NCBI GenBank assembly: GCA_001642005.1
Contig: LWCA01000438.1
Location: 1-27,782 of the forward strand
Direction of reading: 5' to 3'
From: Intoshia linei
Taxonomy: Eukaryota > Orthonectida > Rhopaluridae
DNA length: 27,782 nt
A program made the translations under genes and the position numbers. A model generated the notes under the pieces. The model searched no databases. It was not told where the DNA came from and worked only from the letters and a program-made list of their open reading frames with translations. Of the stretch, positions 10,081 through 20,900 are shown piece by piece (positions within the stretch are counted from its first letter, which is position 1; every line of letters starts with the position of its first letter).

Positions 10081-10580
10081 TTTTATTAGTAAAAAACGAT
10101 CCTGATATACAAAGTATAGATAAGTATCAGAATATATTTGTTAAAGATGCTTTAGAGAATATATAAATATATTTTTATCATAGTAACACCTGTATCAATA
10201 TGTGCTTAATAATAAATAAAATACACATACATTAGGGTGTTTTATAGTATGAAAGAAATAATAACTTTAGGTTCAAATAGATGTAGGTTTTTTGTAAAAA
10301 TCACAATGGTGGTAAAAAAGTCATCAAAATTTCATTTAGATTGGGCCTTCACAAATTAAGATTTAAAATATTTAAATAATTATTTATGCTTATTATCCAA
10401 GATTAAGCAATTAATATTATAATATTTAATAGAATAAAGTTCAAATGATTATAATATGCATAATTAATCGGTTTTCTTTTATTATTATTCGCGATGTTTT
10501 TCTATTAACCCTTAGACACTATGATTGTTTTTTTACATGAAATTATACAAAAGCTGATAGCTAAATGTCAAAAATTTAAA
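10081..10580. other. Upstream flank of the membrane-protein gene
   Basis: No ORF or recognisable repeat. Promoter elements for the minus-strand ORF would fall at 10081-10250 but cannot be singled out in such AT-rich sequence. Confidence 0.35.
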
Positions 10581-10588
10581 TAATAGAG

Positions 10589-11683
10589 CAATGGTTCTCA
10601 ACTTATTTTTTTTCATTCCCCCCTTGAGCCATTAAATTTTTTCACGCACCCCATTTAAATTCTGTCCATTAGAAATTGACAATTTTCTATAAAACTAACA
10701 GTTATTTAAAATATGTATTAGAATATATTAAAATAGTATTTACAAAAAATATTAGTAAGAATTTTGAGACAATTTTTTTTAGTTAATTACCAAATTACGC
10801 GGCTTAGTCGTAGAAAGAGCACAACGTAAATCATCTTCAACTATTAATCTACTTCTTTTTTGATTTTTTATATCCAATAGAGTCGAAAATCCACACTCAC
10901 ATAAATACGTTGATACTCAATGATACGTTCAATGATACTACATATGATGCTTTAACAACCTTTTCCTTTAATTTAAAATATAATTTAGAATCTATTTTTA
11001 TCTTTTTTAAATTATGAGCGCAACGTTCAAAATAATCTGAGTCTTTGTTCTTGAATTTGGCATGTACATTATTTAGATGTTGTTTTATTTTAGTTGGTTT
11101 CATAGAATCATTTTATAAAGTTTTAGTACATATGACACATTAAGGGTTTTCAATTCCTTTGTCTGTTAAAGAGATAAACCCATATTGTATATAAGAATCG
11201 TTATATTTTCATTTTTTAAATTCATTAATATTTAAGTATAAAAACGTGTCAAATGAATGATAATATAAATAATAATAACTGAACGTTTTTCGAAATATAT
11301 TTTTATGATTTTAATAATTATGTGGTTAATATTTTTATCGAATTAAATACACGTGTACATAAAAATAACTTTCATATTACGGAAATTAAAATAATGAAAA
11401 ATTAAGAAATGCATTTATTTTATAATATTTTTTACATTCTATAAATTCTATTATACTATTTTATTCTGAAGCGTCAGACTCAATTTGCTTTGTGATCCAA
11501 ATTTAAAATAAGATAACAACATAAAATTTATATAATAACGAGGGTTGCATAATTAGCATTGCTGATATAGAACCATAATTATAAATTTAATTTAGATTTA
11601 TAAATTTTTTAATAATAAATTTCCTCTTCAAAATAGTAAATTTCCCCACTAGGGGGGAATTCCCCTTTTTTTGAGAGCAACTT
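10589..11683 (-). mobile_element. Internally deleted hAT element (BED finger joined to hAT C-terminus)
   Basis: The left end CAATGGTTCTCAAC (10589) and right end TTTGAGAGCAACTT (to 11683) are imperfectly inverted. The flanking octamers TAATAGAG (10581-10588) and TAATATAG (11684-11691) match at 7 of 8, as expected for a hAT target duplication. Inside, on the minus strand, lie the N-terminal BED zinc finger and the C-terminal dimerisation region of a ZBED-type hAT transposase, but the RNase-H-like catalytic core between them is absent. The parent would be several kilobases; this copy is 1,095 bp. Confidence 0.75.
10785..11236 (-). pseudogene. ZBED/hAT transposase remnant: BED finger plus hATC, core deleted
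   Basis: From 11236 downward one frame reads KYNDSYIQYGFISL, then CVIC, then MKPTKIKQHLNNVH, then KFKNKDSDYFERC. This is the BED zinc finger with its C-x2-C and H-x4-H ligands and the KFKDKD-type linker of ZBED transposases, followed by VKASYVVSL. After a frame change it resumes with YLCECGFSTLLDIKNQKRSR and LRCALSTTKPRN, the conserved hAT dimerisation region, ending about 10785. At least three in-frame stops lie in the BED part. It cannot make transposase; the catalytic Asp/Glu region is missing. Sequence-level family assignment is firm. Confidence 0.8.
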
Positions 11684-12237
11684 TAATATAGTGAGAATAA
11701 ACTAGCTACAGAATAAACACGCCTCTACCAAAAAGTTTTCTTCTATATATGTATATATATATGTAGATTTTATCTATTTATATAGTCATGTTTGCGACAT
11801 GATAATACTGATTAACTATGTTTTAATTAGTGTATTAATAAAAAATAATAAAATATTTTTGCGTGCTAAATTTTAAGCACACCTTGAGAAAAATTTTATT
11901 GCAGTATTCCCCATAGAAAATTCTACATAATACAAAAATCTTTGGGACGGTAGCTTAGTTGTTTTACCATGTTTTTTGTACATTTGTGAATATTTTATTT
12001 GTTTAAATTCAATTTTAACTCATTTATTAATGTTTTTACAAAAATGATTTTGAGGGTTAACTATAGTTTTGGGGATAATTATAATGAAGTTAATAATTAC
12101 TTTAGCAAACTTAATTAAATCCTAAACTATATTTACTTTAATGTCTATTATATGTACTAAAAATGAATAAACTTTTTTTGTTTGATTGAATTATATCAGA
12201 ACAAATACACTCATACACTTTAAAATAATATAAAAAT
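11684..12237. other. Intergenic, upstream of the TMBIM gene
   Basis: AT-rich with a short (TA/TG)n tract around 11745-11763. It should hold the promoter and 5' UTR of the gene starting at 12238. An in-frame TAA at 12226-12228 sits just before the start codon. No specific element can be picked out. Confidence 0.35.
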
Positions 12238-15200
12238 ATGAACAATCCACAACCAGATTATAATCCAAGCAAAAAAGAAGCATTTGAATTTGATGATATG
12301 ACGATTCGGAGAGGTTTTTTGATTTAAATTAAAGATATGCTTGAAATAAAAGCTTTTTGAGACAAAATGCCAAAAATACATTTTTGAATTGGTGTACTAG
12401 TATATGAGATTGGAACACAAAAATTATGAATACTTTATATACTGTACATGCGGAAATGATGACATTTTTGGGAAATGTGTTTATTGAACACTGTTCAATC
12501 TGAAAACATTTCAACAGTAGACATGAAAAATTACCTCTCGTGCATACAAATACATGTATGTACTGTTTAATTTGAATTCCAATTGTATTTATTTTTTATA
12601 TTTATTTAGGATTTATTCGAAAAACATACATGATATTAACTTCGCAATTATTATTTACAATAGCCATTATTTGCATATTCATATTTGTGTAAAAATTAAT
12701 GCGTTTCATAATAAAATTAAAATTTTAGAAACCCTGTAAAGAAATATGTACACAGAAATGTATGGGTATTTTATGTTGCATTGTAAGGTGTCACTTTTAT
12801 CTTAATTTAATGGCACTTAGAGTATTTTCGATAATACTAATAATTATTATTGGATGTTGTACAGAAATAAGAAGAAAATTTCCATCTAATATCATCCTAC
12901 TTGCTGTTTTTGTATGTTTTATATTTAATTTGCATATTAATTTAATTTAATTACATTAATAATTGTCGTGTCACAAAACAGCGATATTTTAGAATTTAGT
13001 CAAACAGATTCATCTCTTACCTCTAACCCCTTCCTTATCAACCATCACCATTTAAATTTTTTTATTTTGTAATATTAATTGGTTATCATTTTTAACTGGG
13101 GTTTATATGGACTAATTTTATTATTAAAATTAGGAGTTTAAATGTTCAAAGTTTGGTGTACATAAAATACATTTTAACATTTATCTGGAGGTTTATAGAT
13201 TGAGCATATATTTCAAAGAAATTTAGTAAGCGGATAACTAAACTTTCTTCGAATCTAATGATAAATACAATTTAATTATAGTATTATGTACAGTAATTTG
13301 TGAATTATTTAGTTCTTGAGTACATAGCTGTTCAAATTTTTCTTAATAATTAACTTAATAATATATTATATTACAGTGGCGACTCTCCAACTCGGTCTAC
13401 TCGGGCAAAGCCCGAGTTGATATTTTATGTTTTGAAAAATTAGAAAAATATTTAAAAAAATAAAATATTTAATATTTTCGAGTGTTAAATTTCTTCATAA
13501 TTGTTAAATTAATTTGTAATTTGTAAATATAAACACAATTATATATTAAGAGTCTGAAATTCAGAAAAGATTATTCACTTGACAATCACTTGTAAGCGGA
13601 ATACAGTAATATCTCGATTTAGTCACGTTCGATTACTTAAATTTTAATTTATTTACGAATAATAATAATTATCATTATACTCGGTGAATAAAGTTGTATT
13701 AATACATACATCATCTACAATGTAGACAACATTATATATAGATTCTACATATAATTATATATATAATTATATAATAAGTATATTATAATATACTGACATT
13801 AATATTTAGACCTTTTTTGAATCCGTACTTTTGGGAACAATTTCCGGGTAAATTAATTAATTTATGTTAAAGTAAAATATTATATATTATATGACTATAT
13901 TCATAAAATACTTTGTACCAGAGCGTCAACCCATTTTATTCATATGACTTGAAAAAATGAACTGGTAGATTCAATTTTAGTGGTTTATTTGTTTGATTTA
14001 TTATATATTATTCATATTAAGTACTACAATTTACTATTATATTGTAATATCAATAATAATAAATATTTGTATATTTTCCTAAAACAATCATACATTATAT
14101 ATTTTTTAGGAGATACTCTACAAACATTGTATTAATGGCAATGGGTGTCACTACAGTAATATTTATTATAATTTTTAAGTAGTCATACTAATAGATTGGA
14201 AAATTTTATAGTCTCACATCGCTAGATAACTAAAACTAAGTTACATTTAAATTGTTAAAATGTGTGTTATTTATATTATTTTTTATACATTTGTGGATTT
14301 TTTACTTATATAAAATTGAATGTCTGCAAGTGTGTATGTGTTACCGTTTATTTTAAAAATTAACAGTCGTAGAATTAAAAAACACAATTTCTAATACAGT
14401 ATTCCCAGGACTTGTTTATATCTATTTTTCAGATTCAGAATTTGAGTCCTTGAGGGTCAAAAACAAAATTTTTCCTATTGTTTAAAAAAAATTTTTATTA
14501 ACACTTAAGCGGTTTTGCTAGTTTTAAAAATTATTTCAATAAAATACTAAAACTTAAACACGCATTCACAACAAAATTAAAGCCAATTACCCAATTAAAT
14601 TTAGTACCAAATACTTGAATAATATATAATAAAGTAGGTTGACTGTTATGCACTACGTACAAACAGGACCTAGCTTTGCCAATTTTAATATTTCTTAAGT
14701 CAAATTTTACCAGATTTACTAAGGATTTTAATAAATATAAAAATTATATTAACAAAGTTCTTTCAGTTTCGTTGTTTAGTTTCTATTTAAATTTGTATTC
14801 AAAATATTTTGAAAATAAGAATTTGAAATTTAAAAATTGCGTAGCAATCAAAAAAATTCCGAAGAAATGAATTATATAGATTTTCACCCATATTTCTTTA
14901 TTGGAAATGTGTAGATGTTCACTGCACATTTTTTTTGAACTTGTAGGATCAATATTTACATTTTCAATTTATATTTTAATCGAAATATTTGAAAAATATT
15001 GGTTGATAATATATTAAAAATTATTTTTTATTGGGAATGCATAAATTTCTGGGGTTGAAATTTTGTATTTATATCATCTGGAATAAGCACTATTGAGAAT
15101 AATTTTTTTTTTAATTTTCGCATCGTTAATTATTTCACATTTTTTTTTAATAAAATATTTCGGAAAAAAAATATACGAATACCAAAATGCTTTTTTGACC

Positions 15201-16598
15201 GTGAAAGCGTCACTTATTCAGATGAAATTTTTTTGTGTGTGTTAACAGGATACAACCAAATGTTGTTTTTTTTATTCAAGAATTTACTCATTCATTCAGG
15301 GTTTTATCAGGTCAGGATTTATTCATTATACATTATTTAATTCTAGGGCTGTTTTCATTAAAAAAAAAAAGGTCATTTGGGGTTTTATTAAAAAAATGTA
15401 ATTGAAATGTGGACTTTATAAAATTCTAAGCTTGGTAGTTATTTCAATAAAGTGGAACACACATACATATACAAACGAATATTGCGTAGCATATTATATA
15501 ATTAAGGATGACTATATTTTTTTATCTCAGTGCCGCCTTATCAATTTCAAATTATTGGAATGTGGTCTTATGTATGAAATGGGTTTCTCACTTCTGGTCT
15601 ACACCTTTCAAACCTTACAGTCGATTCAAATTAAGTATTAATACATATAGTATTAACACTAATATTGTACTTTAAAACAGTAGAATAAAAACTATTTCAA
15701 TCGAAAAGGTGATTTTAATCTATATGTTTAAAAATTTTATAAAAGAAAATGCAAGTATGTATTTATAAGGTGGCGTATCACTAAGATTTTTTTTAAAATA
15801 GCTAAAGGGATCTATGTACTGAAAAAAGTTGAGAACCACTGATTTAGAGAATTAATGAACTATATATGAAATGTATTAAATTACATAACAAAGGCATACA
15901 TATATGGTGTAGGAAATTGGCGAACTGTTGAGAGCAAACTATATTTACGTTTTTAAAATTTTAATTTTTTTAGGCTCTAGTTATAGCATTAACCATATTT
16001 GCTATGCAGACAAAGGTATCCTTTCTCTTATATATTAAATCAGCGTTTCCCAACCTCTTGACATATTCATACCAGTAAAAGTAAACATATTTTTACCGTC
16101 GGACAAAAGATGATTACTAAAATTAAACATTACCTCTATTACTTATTTGTTAATAGAATCTACCATGAGGAAACGTTGCATATTATCAATATTATTGAAT
16201 AAATATTCAATTTATTTTAATATAAATTTTAGTTTGATTTTACTGGATGGGCATGTGTGTTGATTATAATTACTTTAGCTTTAATCATATTTGGTATCTT
16301 CGCAATAATATTCCAATCAAAAGTAAAATCTCAATTATATTAAAATATAACATCTTTAGGTACTAAACATTCTATATAGTGTGATTGGAGCTATTTTGTT
16401 TTCATTCGTAATTTTACCAAAAATGTGAAAAATATAAAATTTTAATTTTAGTGGCTCATTTATGATACACAAATGATGCTAGGTGGAAAACATAAATATT
16501 CTTTATCACCTGAAGAATACATTTTTGCTGCTCTAAATTTATATGTTGATGTCATACAATTATTTTTGTTTATAATGGGAATGATGGGAAAAGAATAA
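12238..16598 (+). CDS. GRINA: Lifeguard/TMBIM (GRINA-like) multi-pass membrane protein, complete 10-exon gene
   Basis: Coding exons 12238-12313, 12610-12688, 12729-12782, 12821-12911, 13810-13847, 14110-14155, 15974-16015, 16233-16322, 16360-16407 and 16452-16598 join with consistent phases into 236 residues, the usual size of short TMBIM proteins. Order: a short hydrophilic N-terminus; TIRRGFIRKTYMIL, the family's lead into helix 1; WVFYVAL; IRRKFPSNIILLAVF; MAMGVTT; FAMQTKFDFTGW; the IYDTQMMLGG half of the C-terminal pore motif; and KYSLSPEEYIFAALNLYVDV, a near-invariant signature. About seven helices are predicted. The family sits in Golgi/ER or plasma membranes, conducts or tunes Ca2+ and dampens apoptosis. 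The ATG follows an in-frame stop by 9 nt. Introns are 296, 40, 38, 898, 262, 1818, 217, 37 and 44 bp; the longest holds repeat copies. AATAAA overlaps the stop codon. No defect is seen, so it is probably functional. Confidence 0.92.
13399..13417. other. Perfect 8-bp-stem hairpin in a GC-rich island
   Basis: ACTCGGGC and GCCCGAGT flank an AAA loop, within a locally GC-rich stretch (13376-13417) in intron 4 of the TMBIM gene. The stretch begins CAGTGGCGACTC, similar to a transposon end. It may be the end of a small mobile element; no partner end was found. Confidence 0.5.
14318..14480 (-). repeat. R1 end fragment, inverted, in TMBIM intron 6
   Basis: GAATGTCTGCAAG, TTACCGTTTATTTT and a TTCCCAGGACTTG block match the inverted R1 end at 5770-5840 and 4375-4450. 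It lies in opposite orientation to the larger copy that follows at 14630. Confidence 0.55.
14630..15515 (+). repeat. R1 dispersed repeat, near full-length reference copy
   Basis: This is the best copy for describing the family. The 5' end TAGGTTGACTGTTATG (14636) is shared with 17353. Next come TTGCGTAGCAATCAAAAAAA, GGAAATGTGTAGATGTTC (the empty site of the MITE at 8559), TTTCTGGGGTTGAAATTTTG, a GACCGTGAAAGCGTCAC block, GTGTGTTAACAGGATACAAC, GGTCATTTGGGGTTTT, and the tail AGCATATTATATAATTAAGG. A local insertion lies around 15280-15340. It occupies about half of TMBIM intron 6. No ORF and no clear terminal inverted repeat; possibly a non-autonomous element of unknown class. Confidence 0.75.
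15826..15841. mobile_element. Solo hAT-type terminal repeat
   Basis: AAGTTGAGAACCACTG is the right-hand form of the hAT terminus seen at 8840-8853. A matching left end was not identified, so the extent of the element in TMBIM intron 6 is unknown. Confidence 0.45.
16041..16178. mobile_element. Possible small hAT-like MITE in TMBIM intron 7
   Basis: The left end CAGCGTTTCCCAACC and a right end GAGGAAACGTTG are roughly inverted over about 10 bp. The flanking octamers (TATTAAAT, CATATTAT) match poorly, so the insertion boundaries are not proven. Confidence 0.4.
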
Positions 16599-16670
16599 AC
16601 ATTATAATTACCAATGTACTGTACAAAATTATACCATGCCTGATACATAATCATAACTTAACTCTTAGAC

Positions 16671-17266
16671 CAGTAGTTTTCAACCTTTTTGTGTTCGCGA
16701 CCTATTATAAATATAAAAAATTTTCGCGACTCGAAATTTTTTTATATATACTCCAAACATAGCATATCAATTCACATCAATAAAATTATTAATAAAAAGC
16801 ATATTATCTTTTATTTATTTATTATACTGTGCTCATTGAGCACTGATTAGTTACTGATCATCAGTACAATGTATTATAATGCATATTATAATAACTACAT
16901 TTATTTTCTTTAATGTCAAATTTGAGGTTGCATTTTAGCTATCATTATTGATATCCTGAGCAGTGTATGGGATAAGGCAAGCATTATATCATGCTTAACA
17001 TTTAATCTGTTTATTGACTCTTTTATTATATGAACAAGCGTAGAAAATCCTGCTTCATACAGATTGAATTGACGGACATATGTTGTTGACGTTGTTGCAT
17101 ATGTTGACGGAAAAGATAGTAGCAATCTCAAAGCAATCGTAATTACATTAGCATATAAATCTATCATATCACACCAAAAAGTACTTAGTGGTTTTTCTTA
17201 GAAAATATTAAGTGCAGTGGAATTATTTATTAAATCTATTACTTCATTTTGTATTTTATGGGGCAT
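16671..17266 (-). mobile_element. hAT element 3' end: terminal repeat plus transposase C-terminus
   Basis: The terminus CAGTAGTTTTCAACCTTTTT at 16671 is followed after about 245 bp by the stop codon of a minus-strand hAT coding remnant (16916-17266), the same arrangement of 3' terminal repeat and C-terminus as in the element at 10589. The coding part reads MPHKIQNEVIDLINNS, an in-frame stop, EKPLSTFW, ALRLLLSFPSTY, then EAGFSTLVHI and NRLNVKHDIMLALSH, ending QPQI. This is the hAT dimerisation domain, needed for transposase oligomers. About 12 residues are inserted between PSTY and EAGF, next to a short CATATGTTG duplication. The 5' part of the element is absent. Confidence 0.75.
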
Positions 17267-17352
17267 AGTTTATATATTAAGTGAAGAAAAATATTTTACT
17301 TTGTAATACAGAATGTAATAATGTTTCCGTAACATTATTACTGTCAATATTA

Positions 17353-17645
17353 TATTAAAACTAGGTTGACTGTTATGTATTACGTAAAAACAACACATAG
17401 CTCTGCCAAGGGAATATTTTTATTTTACCAAAAAAATAAATTCACGTTGAAAATATAATTTAAAAATCCTACCATTCACTATTATCAAGCATTTAAAGGA
17501 GTGGTTCCCAAATTTGTTTCAGGTGGAACCATCATATCATTAATTTTATACTTTAAAGTGAATTATTCCATCTTAATTTTTTGTTTGTTTACATTTGCGT
17601 AAATAATTTTAAAAACATGTTATCCCATTTTTTTTATTTATTAAA
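17353..17645 (+). repeat. R1-family repeat, 5' module only
   Basis: It opens CTAGGTTGACTGTTATGTA like 14636 and then follows the alternative 5' half found at 7660-7915: AATAAATTCACGTTGAAAAT, AATCCTACCATTCACTATTA, GGTGGAACCATCATATCAT, and TTATCCCATTTTTTTTATTT. It stops before the R1 3' half. Confidence 0.65.
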
Positions 17646-17912
17646 CAGAATGTGCCTATCATATTAAAAATAAAGTATAAACAATTTAATCCTAAAAATT
17701 GTGATAAATATCATAAATTCCAGGAAAAATAAAATTATAAAAATCTATTTTGTCATTTTCAATGTTATGACATATATTTAGTGTTATGATAAATGTAAGA
17801 GGATGAGTTAAGAGCCTTTACAATAACAAGATATTTAATTTAAAAATAATAACACGTGATAAATGTAAATAAACAAAGTAATCTTCATAGTAATCACATT
17901 GACATCACTACA
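17646..17912 (-). repeat. Probable 3' LTR of the Gypsy-type element (partial)
   Basis: On the minus strand the purine tract GGGAGG (17913-17918) is followed by TGTAGTGATGTCAATG from 17912 down, the classical polypurine tract and TG start of an LTR. The polyprotein stop TAG (17908-17910) overlaps it, as in many Gypsy elements. The end of the LTR cannot be fixed, because the other LTR is not in the window. Confidence 0.5.
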
Positions 17913-20900
17913 CCTCCCATACAAAGTCCTTAAGATAGGCAAGGGCGGTTCGTTTTCTTTTTTATGGTTTATAAGGATTTTGTTGTTTGCATACAATAGG
18001 ATCATTAAGAATATAATTTTTGGCATGATAATAATCTGATTTTTGTGATTTTCTATCAAAATTTCTCTAAACAGTAGCATTGTGAAGCTTCTTTGTCCTT
18101 CTAAAAATATTTTGAAATTTTTTTTCATCATTTAAATCATAACTAGGAATTCCAAAAACTATTTTAAATGGTGAATTTCCATTTTTTGAGGAAAGCAATA
18201 AACGCAGGCTCATTAAAACATAATGTATCAACTCATCCCACTCACTCTCATTATCATTGTTTATAACACGAAGTTTCTCTCTAATAATTCAGTTATATCT
18301 TTCTACAAGTCCATTTTCATGGTGACAATATGGTTCGGAACGAGATATATCAATATTGAAATTTTTTCTTAATTCATCAATTAATCGACAGTGAAATTGA
18401 CGTCCCTCATAATGTGTGAATAATTTTTGGAGGTCCAAAACAAGTAATAATACATTCAATTAGTGTATCATAAACAGTAATGGCACTAATATCAGATACT
18501 GCTTTGGCTTCCACCCATCCAGTAAAATAATCTACCATTACGACAATGTAATTATTCAAATTAGACGTTTCTTGAAAAGGTCCCAATATATCGACTTGCC
18601 ATAACTGATTAAAATAATTTAATTTCCAATTTTCATTGGACCAACACGAGAACAATTTTGAGATTTTGCCAGATTGCACGATTCATATTTTTGTATATAT
18701 TCCTTAATATAACTGTACATGTGTGGCCAAAATAAAGTCTTTTTTATTTCCTGAAAATATTTCGTAATACCTGGATGAGAATCACACAGAGAGTCATGGT
18801 AATGTTTTAATACATGTAATCTATCGCTATCAGGCACGAGATACAAGTTATAATCGTTTTGGAGAACATAAAGAATACCATTTTCTACACGTAATAATTT
18901 TTCAATTTAAAATACTTATTTGTTTCCGAAATGGCAGAAACACCTTCATTTATGTAGTGATATATCGCTATCATCCTAATCAAGATTCGAATATATACTT
19001 TTGATATAACTCACTAGTAATGTCTAACTGGCAGAGGGGTTATAGTTATATAATTGTATTCTGCGTGGCTAGGTTCGAATCAAGATTTCGACATCTTTTT
19101 ATTTAATATGAACTTATCAGAGTTCTTATCTACCAATCGTTACATTTTATTACCTTGTAAAATATCAACGTCTCGAAATTGATGTAACGAACCAGTGAAA
19201 TCTTGAAATGAAATTTCGTGAACCTTTGAGTCACGCGATAAAACATCGGCTGTATAATTTAGTCGACCTGGACGGTAAATTATAGTATAATCAAATTCTT
19301 CCAATTTTGATAACATACGGAATTGTCGATCAGTAAGGTATTTAGATGAATGTAAATTTACTAACCGATTATGATCTGTTATTACAGTAAAATGTTTTCC
19401 TAATAAATAATGTTTAAATTTTATCATACTATATACAATTGCATAACATTCTTTGTTGACCGTACTCTATCTTACTTGAGTAGCGGTAAATTTTTTACTT
19501 AAATATTCGACAGGATGTCCATCTTGTAATAATACCGCACCAATTCCAGGCGATGATGCATCACATTCTACACAAATGGTTTATTGACAATTGGAAGTGA
19601 CATTGCCGGAGCACTAGTGATTTTAGTTTTTATCAATTCAAACGCAATGTGTGCGGCAGGGGACCAATTAAATACTACTCCCTTTTTCAAACTGTACGTC
19701 ATTGGTTCAATAATATTTGAATAATTTAGAATATAACGACGTTGATAATTAAACATGCCTAATAAACTACGCAACTGTTTAATATTTTTAGGAGCCTTCA
19801 ATGCGTTCAAAGATTTTATTTTGTCTGGATCAATTCTCAAACCATCTATACCCACTATAAATCCTAAAATTGCAATACGATCTGAACCTATCGTACATTT
19901 ACTAGGTTTCACCGTGAAACCATGATCCTTTAATTTTCTTAGTACTGTTGAAATATGATGTTTATGTTCTTCTATGGATTTTGATGCAATAATGATATCA
20001 TTCATATACACCATAGTATTAGATGAACCATGGAAAACTGTATCCATTATACGTTGACACGATGTTGGAGCGTTCACGAGACCCTGAGACATAACTTGAA
20101 ATTGGTAAATTTAGCGACATATGTCGTACTAAATGCTGTTTTTGGTCGGTCCTTTTTACACAACGGAATTTGATAGAAACCACTAGTAAGGTCCAAGGTT
20201 AAAAATACACTGTTACCTGCCAGAAAGTCAATACAGTTACGCAAAGATGGGGGAGAATATGAATCACATATTGTACAGTCATTTAGTTTACGATATTCCT
20301 GGACTAAATGCTTTGACCCATCTTTTTTTTACAAAGAAACAACTAGAAAAAAATGGGCTATTGCTGGGTTCAATTATATTTTTTTCTACTAAATTTTTAA
20401 TCGCCGATTCATGTTGTTCTCTCAAATTAAACGGTAACAAATAGTGTGGTGATCGGATAACACTATTCTCTTTAATTTCAATTAAATGTTCACCAATCTT
20501 AGTACGACCTGGAATGTCAGAAAAAACTATATGGAACTTTTTTATAACACTAACAAATTCTTTAGAGCAAAATTTTAATTTTTATTGAAAATATATTGAT
20601 TGAACTACAATTTAATGAAGAAGCTTGTGCCTTACGTTCCAGTAAATTTTTCACGACGAATTCACGTCCTAGAATATTATTGGTATTAGTTAAATAAAAT
20701 TTTATCATATCATTTAGGATTGGAACCATGATTACTCCCTATACTTGAATAACTGAACCTTCAGCCAATTTTAAAATTTTATTTGTCGGATAAATATTTG
20801 TTACTAACTTACTAGATTTATATTCTTTATAATTGATACAATTAACATCTGAACCGGTATCCAAAATAAATCTTAAAATAACCTGGTTTGTATTTTTATC

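Noticed and set aside
9352-10105. Two plus-strand ORFs (9352-9564, 9839-10105)
   Set aside because: Both are shadows of the 247-residue minus-strand ORF, which has a signal peptide and regular membrane segments.
12329-12514. Minus-strand ORF of 61 codons
   Set aside because: It lies in TMBIM intron 1, antisense, with no recognisable composition or motif.
12762-12950. Single 62-codon ORF read straight through
   Set aside because: It merges a 38-bp intron and the donor of intron 4 with true exon; splicing restores the TMBIM frame and motifs.
15402-15641. Plus-strand ORF of 79 codons
   Set aside because: It starts inside the R1 repeat tail within a TMBIM intron; no domain or codon pattern supports it.
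16663-17210. Target duplication for the hAT remnant at 16671 (TCTTAGAC against TCTTAGAA near 17196)
   Set aside because: The right-hand octamer lies inside coding remnant sequence and has no terminal repeat beside it.
19020-19095. Functional tRNA gene
   Set aside because: Box A and box B words are present, but the T stem and acceptor stem do not pair, so only a tRNA-like/SINE-like feature is called.
20247-20444. Plus-strand ORF of 65 codons
   Set aside because: Antisense to the reverse transcriptase region of the Gypsy remnant.
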